Positions 8,850 through 16,813 of a stretch of 47,063 nucleotides of DNA are shown piece after piece. The stretch lies in assembly GCA_938027655.1 (NCBI GenBank), contig CALJAP010000108.1, forward strand, positions 1-47,063, given 5' to 3'. Made by a program: the position numbers and the translations under genes. Positions within the stretch are counted from its first letter, which is position 1. Every line of letters begins with the position of its first letter. The DNA is from an uncultured bacterium. GTDB lineage: Bacteria; Armatimonadota; HRBIN16. Below the pieces are notes generated by a model that was given only the letters and a program-made list of their open reading frames with translations, searched no databases and was not told where the DNA came from.

Positions 8850-10183
8850 TTGATCAACCCGATGACGTATTCCTGATGCATCCGTTGCTCTATAGTACTG
8901 CCGTTACCGGCATGACGGCTGGCAGGCATCATGCGTCGGTCGCGGTGAATGCGTCGGGTACCCATCCCTGCTACATGAAAACCCACTGCCTGCGCTACCT
9001 CACCCAGGCAGAGGTCAGCGCGAGTATCTATCCCTTTCAGCCGCGAGCTGGCAACCACAAACACCGCACAGCGCCCCGGTTGCAGCACACGATAGGCTTC
9101 ACGCATGACGTGCATCATGTCCTGATAATACCCCTCCAGTGCCTTCGCCTTGCGAGCATCCAGCTTGCCCACTACATCAACCACTTGCTGCACCGGTTTC
9201 GGCAGTGATACGCTGTTCCCATAAGGCGCCACTTCATGCCCCACGTACTCTTTTCTTCGGAGGGAAAGAGCGTCCACAGGATAGCCAAACCACACCAGAG
9301 AGAACTTGTGGGCACGCATGTAATCTATTGCATTTGCGGCGTAAGGAGGCGAAGTGACGATAAGATGCACACTGTTGTCACGCAGAGGGAGTGAACGAGC
9401 ATCTGCACACAGTATAGCCGCCCGCCCAGCACGACGACCTGTCTGCTCGATGCTGACGACGTTTTTCCGTAGCCTTCTGGCAAACTCCTCGATAGCGGAG
9501 CGGGGAACCTTCTCCGCCACCTTATGGGGGCGGGTGTGTGCCAGGTCCATTGCCAGCGATACCCCACCCGATTTGGTAACGATGATGCCGGAAAAGCACA
9601 GGCGCAGGAACTGCCGCACCGCAGGGTTCGGCTCCGCCTCTATCTGCAGGAGCAAAGCCATCAGCTCCTGCTGGGTTTCTTGAGTGAACCAGTAGTCCAG
9701 AAACTGCCGCGTTCGGTTGTCAAACCGCTTCTGTATCTCACGACACACAGATGCCCTGTCTCGTTCCAGAGCATGGTAAGCGCGATTGCACACGCTTAAC
9801 CCGGACTGGAACGCCCACGCAGGGTCAGGAGGATTCGTTTTAACTTGGGAAAGCAGGAGCGCAAGCGGGTCTATATCGCTGCCAATACCCTGTCGCCCCC
9901 TCTGCACCGCTTCCAAAACGGTTGTGCCGGAGCCAACCATCGGGTCGAGCACCACCTCTCCCGGCTGCGTCAGGTGCTGAACGAAAAGGCGAGGCAGTGC
10001 GGGGGGATACTTCGCAGGAAAGGCATGCAGGTTGTGGATACCAGCACTGTCAGAATCTTGAGCGAAATCCAGGTCCCCTTCCAGAAGTTCGCTCAGCACG
10101 TCACCCAGCGATGACCCAGGAGAACCCGAGCAGGCGCTCTTATCGATACGTTGCTCGATAACCACCTGTCTCTGTTGCGTCAT
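8846..10183 (-). CDS. Site-specific DNA amino-methyltransferase (probably N4-cytosine)
   Basis: A 445-residue SAM-dependent DNA methyltransferase. Motif I is DPMVGSGTT at residues 80-88, preceded by HAFPAKYPPALP; motif IV is TSPPY at 277-281. SPPY points to N4-cytosine (or N6-adenine) methylation and not C5. The motif order is I then IV, with about 190 mostly helical residues between. The gene precedes and overlaps the NgoMIV-like nuclease, so it is almost certainly the cognate protecting enzyme. No control protein gene is present. The target sequence is not readable here. Confidence 0.9.
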   Translation of the reverse strand: MTQQRQVVIEQRIDKSACSGSPGSSLGDVLSELLEGDLDFAQDSDSAGIHNLHAFPAKYPPALPRLFVQHLTQPGEVVLDPMVGSGTTVLEAVQRGRQGIGSDIDPLALLLSQVKTNPPDPAWAFQSGLSVCNRAYHALERDRASVCREIQKRFDNRTRQFLDYWFTQETQQELMALLLQIEAEPNPAVRQFLRLCFSGIIVTKSGGVSLAMDLAHTRPHKVAEKVPRSAIEEFARRLRKNVVSIEQTGRRAGRAAILCADARSLPLRDNSVHLIVTSPPYAANAIDYMRAHKFSLVWFGYPVDALSLRRKEYVGHEVAPYGNSVSLPKPVQQVVDVVGKLDARKAKALEGYYQDMMHVMREAYRVLQPGRCAVFVVASSRLKGIDTRADLCLGEVAQAVGFHVAGMGTRRIHRDRRMMPASRHAGNGSTIEQRMHQEYVIGLIK

Positions 10184-10207
10184 TGAGGTGTTCGCTCCCC
10201 CTGCCTC

Positions 10208-10236
10208 ATTTTACCAAGATTCGCCTAGGAAGTCAC
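10208..10236 (-). promoter_or_regulatory. Candidate promoter of the restriction-modification operon
   Basis: On the minus strand GTGACT (10231-10236), a 17 bp spacer and TAAAAT (10208-10213) form a plausible sigma-70 promoter 24 bases before the methyltransferase ATG. It overlaps the end of ctaA by four bases. Confidence 0.4.
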
Positions 10237-11174
10237 CCCTGGACAGGCGCAGTTGGGGACACCGCCGAAATCTCTCGGACAGATACCTCGGCAGAAAGCG
10301 ACTCGGCGGAAAGTAACACCAGCACAATCCATATCACGTCCGACAACAGTAGATGGGCGAGCTGCATCCACACTGGGGCTTTTAACGCCACGTTGATTGC
10401 ACCCGCAAGCAACTGAATTACAATCAGCACCATCAGCGTCATCACAAAGCGGGCGACCAGCGGCTGAGGGCGATGGTTCAGCACCCAAATAGCGGTCATG
10501 GAGAGATAAACTCCTGCCAGCACCGCAATCACAGGGTGAATCGGACGGAGGGCGACCAGCGTGCGAACCAGCGGAGACTGCTCAGGGGCAATGCCCAGTC
10601 CGAGCGTCAGCGTGTCGCCCAGTGCGATCACCGCACCCGTCATCCCTGTTACCAGCATTGCCACCATTCCCCCTGCCAGCACCTGCAGGAGCTTGCCCTG
10701 TCCGCGCAGGCGGAAGCGTGCTCCACCGGACGCCCACCATGCCGTCAAGGTAAGCGCAGCCAACAACAAGAAGGTATTCGCCAGATGCACCGCCATCGAT
10801 ATCGCCCGCGCGACTGACGTGTCGCGTGCTACCCACTCGAAGAGCACCAGTCCCGCGCCCACCAGCGCCTCGGTGATAATGAAAAACAGCGACAGCGACG
10901 CGCCGAGACGCACGATATGCCTGCGGGGATATGTGCGGAACGCCCAGATGAACATCGCCAGCACCGCCAGCAGTGCCAGCCCACTTGTGGCGCGATGGGC
11001 GAACTCGATGAGCATTTCCACCGACCGGGCACGTGGAATCACCTCCCCGTTGCAGGTGGGCCAGTGACTGCCGCAGCCTGCACCGCTGCCCGTGGCTCGC
11101 ACATACGCTCCCCACAGGATAACCGCAACGTTGTACACTAACACGCCCCAGCTGAATCTGGCTAATCGGTTCAT
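10233..11174 (-). CDS. ctaA: Heme A synthase (COX15/CtaA family)
   Basis: An integral membrane enzyme that oxidises the C8 methyl of heme O to give heme A for aa3-type cytochrome oxidases. The 313 residues form about eight hydrophobic segments. The family block RATGSGAGCGSHWPTCNG carries the conserved cysteine pair. Candidate heme-ligand histidines are in EFAHR, VHLAN, IHPV and LAHLL. ATG 11174 lies nine bases after AGGAG; the ORF's GTG two codons earlier is too close to it. Cytochrome oxidase genes and ctaB are not in the window, so an aerobic respiratory role is inferred from family. Confidence 0.93.
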   Translation of the reverse strand: MNRLARFSWGVLVYNVAVILWGAYVRATGSGAGCGSHWPTCNGEVIPRARSVEMLIEFAHRATSGLALLAVLAMFIWAFRTYPRRHIVRLGASLSLFFIITEALVGAGLVLFEWVARDTSVARAISMAVHLANTFLLLAALTLTAWWASGGARFRLRGQGKLLQVLAGGMVAMLVTGMTGAVIALGDTLTLGLGIAPEQSPLVRTLVALRPIHPVIAVLAGVYLSMTAIWVLNHRPQPLVARFVMTLMVLIVIQLLAGAINVALKAPVWMQLAHLLLSDVIWIVLVLLSAESLSAEVSVREISAVSPTAPVQG

Positions 11175-11203
11175 AAGCACTCGCTCCTGTTTTTTCCAGC
11201 CCG

Positions 11204-11231
11204 ATTATACCCTATCGGTTCGCTATCGCGA
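11204..11231 (-). promoter_or_regulatory. Candidate ctaA promoter
   Basis: A perfect minus-strand TATAAT (11204-11209) sits 16 bp from a poor -35 (TCGCGA, 11226-11231), thirty bases before the ctaA ATG. It overlaps the last codons of the upstream gene. Confidence 0.35.
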
Positions 11232-13065
11232 CGGGGCGCGGGTGTATCTCCAGCACCACTACCGACCCTGTTCGAAACCGCTCCACCAGAGCGCCGCGCG
11301 CTATCGCATCTATCAATAGCCTGCGCCAGTGCTCGCTCTCCGAGCCTGGCGGCGCAAAAGCCAGATTCTGTAATACCACCTGATACCCCATGCGGTGCAG
11401 GGCGCGTACCAGCATGTCACCGTCGGTGAAGGAGTCATAGTCAATCAGCGTGTGGTGCCCCGGATTGCCCCACAGGTAGCGTCGTTGCAGGTAGAAGCCG
11501 CGCGTTTCATCATAAAGTATCACTCCTGCTTCACGCGGCGTGTTACGGTTTATCCAGTCGCAGGCTTGCCACACGCCCGGCAGGGCGCGTTCCAGATACG
11601 CTGGTGCGCCATCGCTCCATACGAGAAGTGACCTGTTCCACAAGGGCGATATGCCGATGGCACACCACAACGCCTGTAATACAATCGCAATCTGCATCGC
11701 TCGTGCCGTCCACTTCCGCTCTGCTTGCACCGCCAGCCACCCGCACCACAACGATACCAGCGGGAAGATGGTCATCAGGTAGCGCACCTGTTGCATCAGC
11801 ACGAACCACAGTAGCAGCGATACCAGCGAGAACAGAATCCACCACCGAGCTGCATCTGGCAATCGCCTGGCGAAAAAAAGCGGTATCAACCCCGCCAGGT
11901 ACACAAAACCCACCGACCCCACAAACGGCAGGGGGTCGAAGAAACGGCTCCAGAAGAAGGTGAGGTTAAACGGCGACATGAGCAGCTGGTACGGCTCGCG
12001 CCCCAATCCGAACGCCAGCTGCGCTTCGCGGTAGATTCGGGCGTGTTCCGCCGTCCAGTTGCGCCCACCGAATATCTCGTAGAAGTAGGGATAGACCGGA
12101 TTTCCGGTGTAGACGTAGGTCTTGATGTACCATGGCGCGCCCACCAGCAGGGCAATGCCCACACAACCCGCTATCTCCGCAAGGCGCACCGGACGTCGAC
12201 GCACCGCTTCCCAAGCCATTAGCACCGCCAGCAAGCCAACACTGCCCAGCGCGGTCATCTTCGTGCCCAGCGCGAGACCACCGGTGCAACCCGCCAGCGC
12301 CAGCCACCGGCGTCGGGTGGAAACGTCCTCTTCTCCGGCTGCGTTCCACGCGGCGAGCAGACAGAGTAGCGTGTACGCGGTGGTGGCAAGGTCGGCGTAG
12401 GCAACGGTGGCTTCCCACAACACCACCGGCACCGAAATCAGGCTAACGGCTGCCCAGGAGCCGGAGAACCCTGCCCGCCGCGCGAAAGCGAACACCGCCC
12501 CCACCGTGAGCAGCAATGTCGCCCAGTGGAACACTTTTGCCCCGCCCGCTCCCGCACCAATGCCCAGCGCCCATAGATACTGCATCTCCATCACGAAGGG
12601 AAAGTTAGACTGGTGCATAAAGGGAATGTAGCCGATTCGCCCTTCGCGCAACCAGATGGCAGGCGCGGCTAAGTGATAGGAAAGCCCATCCCAGTCGGTA
12701 GCGGCAGGTGGCGAAACCACCATCGGCAGCAGGAGCAGCGCCACCACCGCAACAGGAAGCCACGAACGCCAGGCGAACGGTTGTCCTTCCTCCCCGACCG
12801 CGCGAGTACGCCACCACGCCACCGCGCCCGCCAGCAGGATTACCGCGAACAGAGACCACAGCACCCCTGCCTGAAGCCGTCCGAACAACCCGCCTGCAAG
12901 CACCAGATACGACAGCGCACCGGTGCTCAGCGCGAGACCGAAAGCGAACCTCTCTGCTGCATCCACGAAAGGCAGCCGCCAGAGCCGACACCACCGGCTG
13001 CCCGCCCACGCCAGCAGAACGACAGCCAGTATCGCCCAGAACCATCCCCAGGGGTGATACAGCAT
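11212..13065 (-). CDS. GT-C fold glycosyltransferase-like membrane protein
   Basis: A 617-residue polytopic protein with a dozen or so hydrophobic segments followed by a C-terminal soluble part. The first periplasmic loop reads ATDWDGLSYHLAAPAIWLREG, the acidic loop typical of GT-C/ArnT/PMT-type enzymes that use polyprenyl-phosphate sugars. I infer transfer of a sugar to lipid, protein or glycan at the outer face of the membrane; donor and acceptor are unknown. ATG 13065 overlaps the upstream stop (TGATG); GTG 13068 or 13077 are alternatives. It is translationally coupled to the esterase-like gene. Confidence 0.75.
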   Translation of the reverse strand: MLYHPWGWFWAILAVVLLAWAGSRWCRLWRLPFVDAAERFAFGLALSTGALSYLVLAGGLFGRLQAGVLWSLFAVILLAGAVAWWRTRAVGEEGQPFAWRSWLPVAVVALLLLPMVVSPPAATDWDGLSYHLAAPAIWLREGRIGYIPFMHQSNFPFVMEMQYLWALGIGAGAGGAKVFHWATLLLTVGAVFAFARRAGFSGSWAAVSLISVPVVLWEATVAYADLATTAYTLLCLLAAWNAAGEEDVSTRRRWLALAGCTGGLALGTKMTALGSVGLLAVLMAWEAVRRRPVRLAEIAGCVGIALLVGAPWYIKTYVYTGNPVYPYFYEIFGGRNWTAEHARIYREAQLAFGLGREPYQLLMSPFNLTFFWSRFFDPLPFVGSVGFVYLAGLIPLFFARRLPDAARWWILFSLVSLLLWFVLMQQVRYLMTIFPLVSLWCGWLAVQAERKWTARAMQIAIVLQALWCAIGISPLWNRSLLVWSDGAPAYLERALPGVWQACDWINRNTPREAGVILYDETRGFYLQRRYLWGNPGHHTLIDYDSFTDGDMLVRALHRMGYQVVLQNLAFAPPGSESEHWRRLLIDAIARGALVERFRTGSVVVLEIHPRPVAIANR

Positions 13066-14987
13066 CACTCTATCCACCGCAGTATCTCTCCATCCGATGC
13101 CTGTACCGGTGATACAGAGACTGCCGGTGCGAAACCAGCCAGCGGAGCACGGCGCGCTTCCTCACCGCTCAAGTGGTGAACCAGTACTTTGGCAGGCAGA
13201 GCCAGCACCGCTGCCGTTGCCCAATCGCCCAGCCTGCGGATACCGGGAACCCATACGTTCTGCAAGAAGAAGCGGTTGCTGCCGTCACATCCGTTCAGGC
13301 CGGCAACCACAGCGTGCACCTTGCGATCGCAGGATGCTGATAGTAGAGCCCACCATCCCGCGTTGCCTACACCGACGACGGACACCCGTCTTACCCCGCG
13401 CTGCGAACGTAGCAGTGCCAGAGCGGTGAGGGTATCCTGTACCTGCCACTGTACGTCCGTTCGGTTAAAGGTTTCGGGGAAATTGCCTTTGAGTTCGCGT
13501 TTGCCGAACCGGCGCAAATGCTCGCCCGTGCCAAAGGCATCCAGCGTCATCACCGTATAGCCGGCGTTCAACAGGCGATGTAGCAACGTCTCGCCGTGCA
13601 GCCACGCCTCCGTGCCGTCGGGATGGAGGAGCAACACCGCTTTCCCGGAACCCCGTCTTTCGGGCGAGAACAACGACGCCAGTACCACCTCGCCGCTCCC
13701 TCGGCGTCGGAAGGCGATACGCCTGTGGGGCAACGGTTCGGCGGCATTTTGCTCGCTCAATACTTCTATCTGGGCAGGTTCCACCGGTTCTACCGCCAGC
13801 GTGTGTTTCCATGCATCTCCTACCCAACGACGGAATGCAGAAACCCCCTGAGGGTGGCGCGGAAAGCGATTGCGTAGCTGCTCGCTATCGCGCTGTCGCA
13901 AGGCTTCCAGCACCGCATCCCCACGTGCGACCGAGGGTGGCAAACTGCCGTCAGGGAACACACGCAGCGCGTCGGGCGGTTCGGCGGTAAACGGCAGCTC
14001 GTTCGAGGGGGCGTTTCCGCCAAGCCACTTTCCGAAGAAAGCGTACACCGCTTCCCTGCTGGCGCGGTTGTAGTTGTGGTCGGCGTCAAAGCGCACGGCG
14101 GACACATGTGACTCCGCCCCTATTAGGGCATAGATGGCTCTGGCGGCAGGGTACTCCTCCTCCATCGTGTGCCGTGTCCAGTCGCCGGTGGCAGCAACCA
14201 GCAGCAACGGACGTGGCGCAGCAAGTGCGGCGATCTCCACGTTGTTCGTGTTCAGGCGCAAGCCGGGCGCGTTCTCGCAGAAACACCCACCCTGATAGTG
14301 TGCCGACACCATGCAAACCGGCGCAGAAGCGGTCACGCGGGAGTCCACTGCCGTCAGCAAGAAGGTTTGTGTGCCTCCGCCTGATGCGCCCGTGCAACCG
14401 ATGCGCTTTTTATCCACCTCTTTGAGCGAATACAGAAAGTCCAGCGCGCGGATACTGTTCCATAGCTGCAATCGGAGCAAATGGATGCCCCACAACTCCC
14501 ACTCCTGCGCGATGCGCTGATGAGGCAGCTGCAGGCTATCATTGTAGCCCACCATGTCGTAGGCAAAAGCGACATATCCCTGCTTCGCCAGGTTGATGCA
14601 CAAACCGATATACGAAGCGCCGCTGCGTTCATCCAGATTGTTCGCCAGGCGCCCCTCGCGCACGTGCCCATGCGGGCACAACACCGCAGGAAACGGTGGC
14701 TTCTTGCCCAGCGGACGATACAAGTTGCCAGTGACCAGAAAGCCGGGGAAGCTCTCGAAGTACACCTTTTCCACACTATAATCACCCCGCTCGATGCGTC
14801 CGAAGACACGTGCGCGAAGGGGGGTGCGTGGCGGTAAAGGCAGCAATCCCGCACTGTTCAACAGCTGCTCCCGCAACCAGTTCGCCCGTACCTCCCACTG
14901 CTGGCGAGAGGTGTACACAGGTGTAGGCAGGTGCATCTCTCCATACCGAACGGTGCTCACGCGCTCGTCATGAGAAGGAATATCCAT
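13065..14987 (-). CDS. Two-domain acetyl-xylan-esterase-like alpha/beta hydrolase
   Basis: A 640-residue protein with two tandem alpha/beta-hydrolase units. The first (about 55-324) has a full catalytic set: Ser202 in GCTGASGGGT, a likely acid at Asp269 (ATGDWT) and His304 (DADHNYN); it resembles acetyl xylan esterase/DUF-type hydrolases. The second (about 400-635) has LLLHPDGTEAW and a nucleophile elbow that reads GVGNAG, so the serine is missing and it is probably inactive. No signal peptide is seen, so it is probably cytoplasmic. GGAGG lies seven bases before the ATG. It heads the operon with the GT-C gene, suggesting carbohydrate ester removal; the substrate is unknown. Confidence 0.8.
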   Translation of the reverse strand: MDIPSHDERVSTVRYGEMHLPTPVYTSRQQWEVRANWLREQLLNSAGLLPLPPRTPLRARVFGRIERGDYSVEKVYFESFPGFLVTGNLYRPLGKKPPFPAVLCPHGHVREGRLANNLDERSGASYIGLCINLAKQGYVAFAYDMVGYNDSLQLPHQRIAQEWELWGIHLLRLQLWNSIRALDFLYSLKEVDKKRIGCTGASGGGTQTFLLTAVDSRVTASAPVCMVSAHYQGGCFCENAPGLRLNTNNVEIAALAAPRPLLLVAATGDWTRHTMEEEYPAARAIYALIGAESHVSAVRFDADHNYNRASREAVYAFFGKWLGGNAPSNELPFTAEPPDALRVFPDGSLPPSVARGDAVLEALRQRDSEQLRNRFPRHPQGVSAFRRWVGDAWKHTLAVEPVEPAQIEVLSEQNAAEPLPHRRIAFRRRGSGEVVLASLFSPERRGSGKAVLLLHPDGTEAWLHGETLLHRLLNAGYTVMTLDAFGTGEHLRRFGKRELKGNFPETFNRTDVQWQVQDTLTALALLRSQRGVRRVSVVGVGNAGWWALLSASCDRKVHAVVAGLNGCDGSNRFFLQNVWVPGIRRLGDWATAAVLALPAKVLVHHLSGEEARRAPLAGFAPAVSVSPVQASDGEILRWIE

Positions 14988-15074
14988 CTGGCGTCCTCCT
15001 GGCGTTTTGTGGTTCTCTTACACTCTACGCCAGTACGCTCATGGTTCCTGCTTTTCGCCACGCTCGCCTGCGTA

Positions 15075-15083
15075 TGGTAGAAT
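15075..15083 (+). promoter_or_regulatory. Extended -10 promoter of the 15107 gene
   Basis: TGG followed by TAGAAT fits an extended -10 element, with no good -35. It lies 24 bases before the ATG, in the short divergent spacer shared with the esterase gene. Confidence 0.35.
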
Positions 15084-15106
15084 AGGGGTGAAGGAGGGAG
15101 AGGGGC

Positions 15107-15625
15107 ATGAGAAATCTGTCTCGGTGGTTTCCGCTGGTAACAATGCTATCCGTTGCCTTGCTGGCATGGGCGCAAGGCGAAAACAGTCCCTGTGCCAAAC
15201 TGCTACCCGCCACTGAATTCAAGGGCTGGAAGGAGGTCAGCGGCTCCTATCTCTACGGCAAAGGCGAGGGATTAACCAGCATCTACAACGGCGGCTACCA
15301 GCTCTATCTGAAAAACGGTGTGCAGGAGGCGGCGCAGAAGCTTTACCAGCGGGATAACCTATACGCCACCGTGACCATCCACACCATGAAAAACGCTCTC
15401 GTCGCAAGCAAATTCGTGGATTACTGGCGCAACACACACCGCAAGCAAAAGCCTCAGCCACTGAAGATAACCGGGACGGGCTTCTGGATACAGTCTGACG
15501 GCGCAACCACCCTGTACTGGGCAAAGGGGCGATTCTTCGTTACGGTGATGGTCATGCGCGACGACCGGCAGGCAGTAGACGCGGGGCTGGAGATGCTGCG
15601 GGCGGTAGCTGGCAAGGTGAAGTAG
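15107..15625 (+). CDS. Exported protein resembling DUF6599
   Basis: A 172-residue protein with a clear signal peptide: basic MRNLSRWF, a hydrophobic core and cleavage probably after AWA. The mature part (SYLYGKGEGL, IYNGGYQLYLKNGVQEAA, LYQRDNLYATVTIHTM) recalls DUF6599 proteins, in which an N/GGA..LYL segment is followed by a YxxxxxxVTIxxY strand. Function is unknown for that family. It stands alone on the + strand between two minus-strand genes. GGAGGGAGAGGGG precedes the ATG. The GC-rich hairpin after the stop (15632-15647) lacks a T-run. Confidence 0.7.
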   Translation: MRNLSRWFPLVTMLSVALLAWAQGENSPCAKLLPATEFKGWKEVSGSYLYGKGEGLTSIYNGGYQLYLKNGVQEAAQKLYQRDNLYATVTIHTMKNALVASKFVDYWRNTHRKQKPQPLKITGTGFWIQSDGATTLYWAKGRFFVTVMVMRDDRQAVDAGLEMLRAVAGKVK

Positions 15626-15662
15626 GGAGCGGGGTTCCCCGCCCCCTGCTCCACACGGAACA

Positions 15663-16436
15663 TTACGTATCCGCCGTTCCACCCGGTATACCCGACAGGT
15701 CACAGGGCAGAGTGTAAGTAGGCACAGTGCCGGAAGATGTGGGCGAGGTGCCGGGAATGTTGCCCCTGCGCGGGTAGTATTTGGCGTGTCCATCCACAAA
15801 GTTCACGTTAAAGCCGTCGGAATGGCGCGGGTGCGCGGGGAAATTGTCCCAGCCAAAAGGACCGGTCGGGGCACGACAGAGGGGGTCCACCTGCGTTCCT
15901 CCAAGGGGGATGTAGGTGCTATCGTAGAACATAGTGGTATTCGCCGGTTCTCCAATGGCTCCTAAACTCACCACGGGGTCATTGTCAAATAAGCCGGGCG
16001 GCAAAGCAGGGTCCTGAAAAACGGCGAAGTTGAGCGCATACGACGAGTAACGGAAATTACCGCTTCCGTTTAGCCCTAATGACCGCAAAATCGCCACGAA
16101 ATCGATGCCCGGGCGATGCGAGGGACAGACCATAATGTCCACGTTCTTGACGTAGGGCATGGTGGCATCGTACACAGTAAACACACGGTCACCCGTACCC
16201 GGCAACAAAATGGCACGGTCCATGCTGTAGACGCTCTGCGGGAAGGTCTCATCATAATCTTGCACATAGGCAAGAGTTGCTAAGGCATACTGGCGCAGGT
16301 TGCTGAGGCAGGAAGCAGAGCGTGCCTTTTCGCGTGCTTGCGCAAAGACGGGGAACAGAATGGCTGCCAGTATCGCGATAATCGCGATGACTACGAGCAG
16401 CTCGATGAGTGTAAAAGCCTGTCGTGTGTTCGACAT
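15663..16436 (-). CDS. Type II secretion/type IV pilin-like protein (DUF1559-like)
   Basis: A 257-residue pseudopilin of the family abundant in Armatimonadota and Planctomycetota. The class III signal is [14 protein letters not shown], with Glu at +5 and Ala, not Gly, at -1. It is followed by a hydrophobic helix, [22 protein letters not shown] and a globular domain ending in [20 protein letters not shown]. It is expected to be cleaved and assembled at the membrane by a prepilin peptidase encoded elsewhere. ATG 16436 has AAGGAGGG just upstream; the frame extends to 16496 without homology. It is apparently monocistronic. Confidence 0.92.
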   Translation of the reverse strand: MSNTRQAFTLIELLVVIAIIAILAAILFPVFAQAREKARSASCLSNLRQYALATLAYVQDYDETFPQSVYSMDRAILLPGTGDRVFTVYDATMPYVKNVDIMVCPSHRPGIDFVAILRSLGLNGSGNFRYSSYALNFAVFQDPALPPGLFDNDPVVSLGAIGEPANTTMFYDSTYIPLGGTQVDPLCRAPTGPFGWDNFPAHPRHSDGFNVNFVDGHAKYYPRRGNIPGTSPTSSGTVPTYTLPCDLSGIPGGTADT

Positions 16437-16467
16437 CTTGCCCTCCTTGTGGATAACTTGCTTTACT

Positions 16468-16496
16468 ATTTTAACTGCCTGCACGTGCGAGCGCAA
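16468..16496 (-). promoter_or_regulatory. Candidate promoter of the 16436 pseudopilin
   Basis: On the minus strand TTGCGC (16491-16496), 17 bp and TAAAAT (16468-16473) lie 31 bases before the ATG. Confidence 0.45.
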
Positions 16497-16566
16497 GTGC
16501 TAGCGATTAAGAACCTGTTAAATCCGTAGCTGTTGTATCAATAATGTCATAGCGATTGGTGCTTAC

Positions 16567-16595
16567 TTGACAAAACTAGTATTTCATGGTATATT
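16567..16595 (+). promoter_or_regulatory. Near-consensus sigma-70 promoter facing an ORF-free region
   Basis: TTGACA (16567-16572), a 17 bp spacer and TATATT (16590-16595) match consensus at 11 of 12 positions, the best + strand promoter in the window. No protein gene follows on this strand; the predicted transcript runs to the terminator at 16805. Confidence 0.7.
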
Positions 16596-16704
16596 GATAG
16601 CGAGTTACAGCGGGTTTTTGTACTTGGTCTGAATGAGATATTACCAAAAAAGGGGTCAAAAGAGCAGATTTTCGAATAGATTTCGAGTATAATAATACTA
16701 AAGA

Positions 16705-16746
16705 AACTCAGGTTCGCAGCCGATAATTGTAGTAGCGAACCGAGTT
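16705..16746 (-). terminator. Hairpin, possible terminator of the parB operon
   Basis: AACTC-GGTTCGC pairs with GCGAACC-GAGTT over a 17-base loop. Read on the minus strand the stem is followed by TTTCTTT, so it could end the parB transcript. The same hairpin would lie inside the proposed + strand RNA. Confidence 0.4.
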
Positions 16747-16759
16747 CACCTTCCTTCCT

Positions 16760-16805
16760 CGGGGTAGCAGGCTTTGCTCTCCTTTCACTGCTACCCCGCT
16801 TTTTT
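16760..16805 (+). terminator. Strong intrinsic terminator
   Basis: C + GGGGTAGCAG (16760-16770) pairs perfectly with CTGCTACCCC + G (16788-16798) and is followed by C and six T (16800-16805). The polarity is + strand: the opposite strand has no T-run after the stem. Confidence 0.8.
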
Positions 16806-16813
16806 GTACTGGC

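Larger units (their letters stand above)
16602..16805 (+). ncRNA. Candidate small RNA, about 200 nt
   Basis: The interval between the promoter at 16567 and the terminator at 16761-16805 has no credible ORF on the + strand. It contains a 12 bp hairpin (16705-16709 + 16711-16717 with 16735-16746, one bulged A) and ends in an intrinsic terminator. A TATAAT at 16688 might give a shorter form from about 16700. AGCGGG near 16609 could pair with CCCGCT at the 3' end. I recognise no RNA family (not clearly 6S, tmRNA, RNase P or SRP). Flanking genes are on the minus strand. Confidence 0.5.

Noticed and set aside
8690-9208. 172-codon + strand frame over the nuclease/methyltransferase junction
   Set aside because: It is a shadow of two well-supported minus-strand genes with recognisable catalytic motifs.
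15632-15660. Intrinsic terminator after the 15107 gene
   Set aside because: GCGGGG-TT-CCCCGC forms a stem but no T-run follows on either strand.
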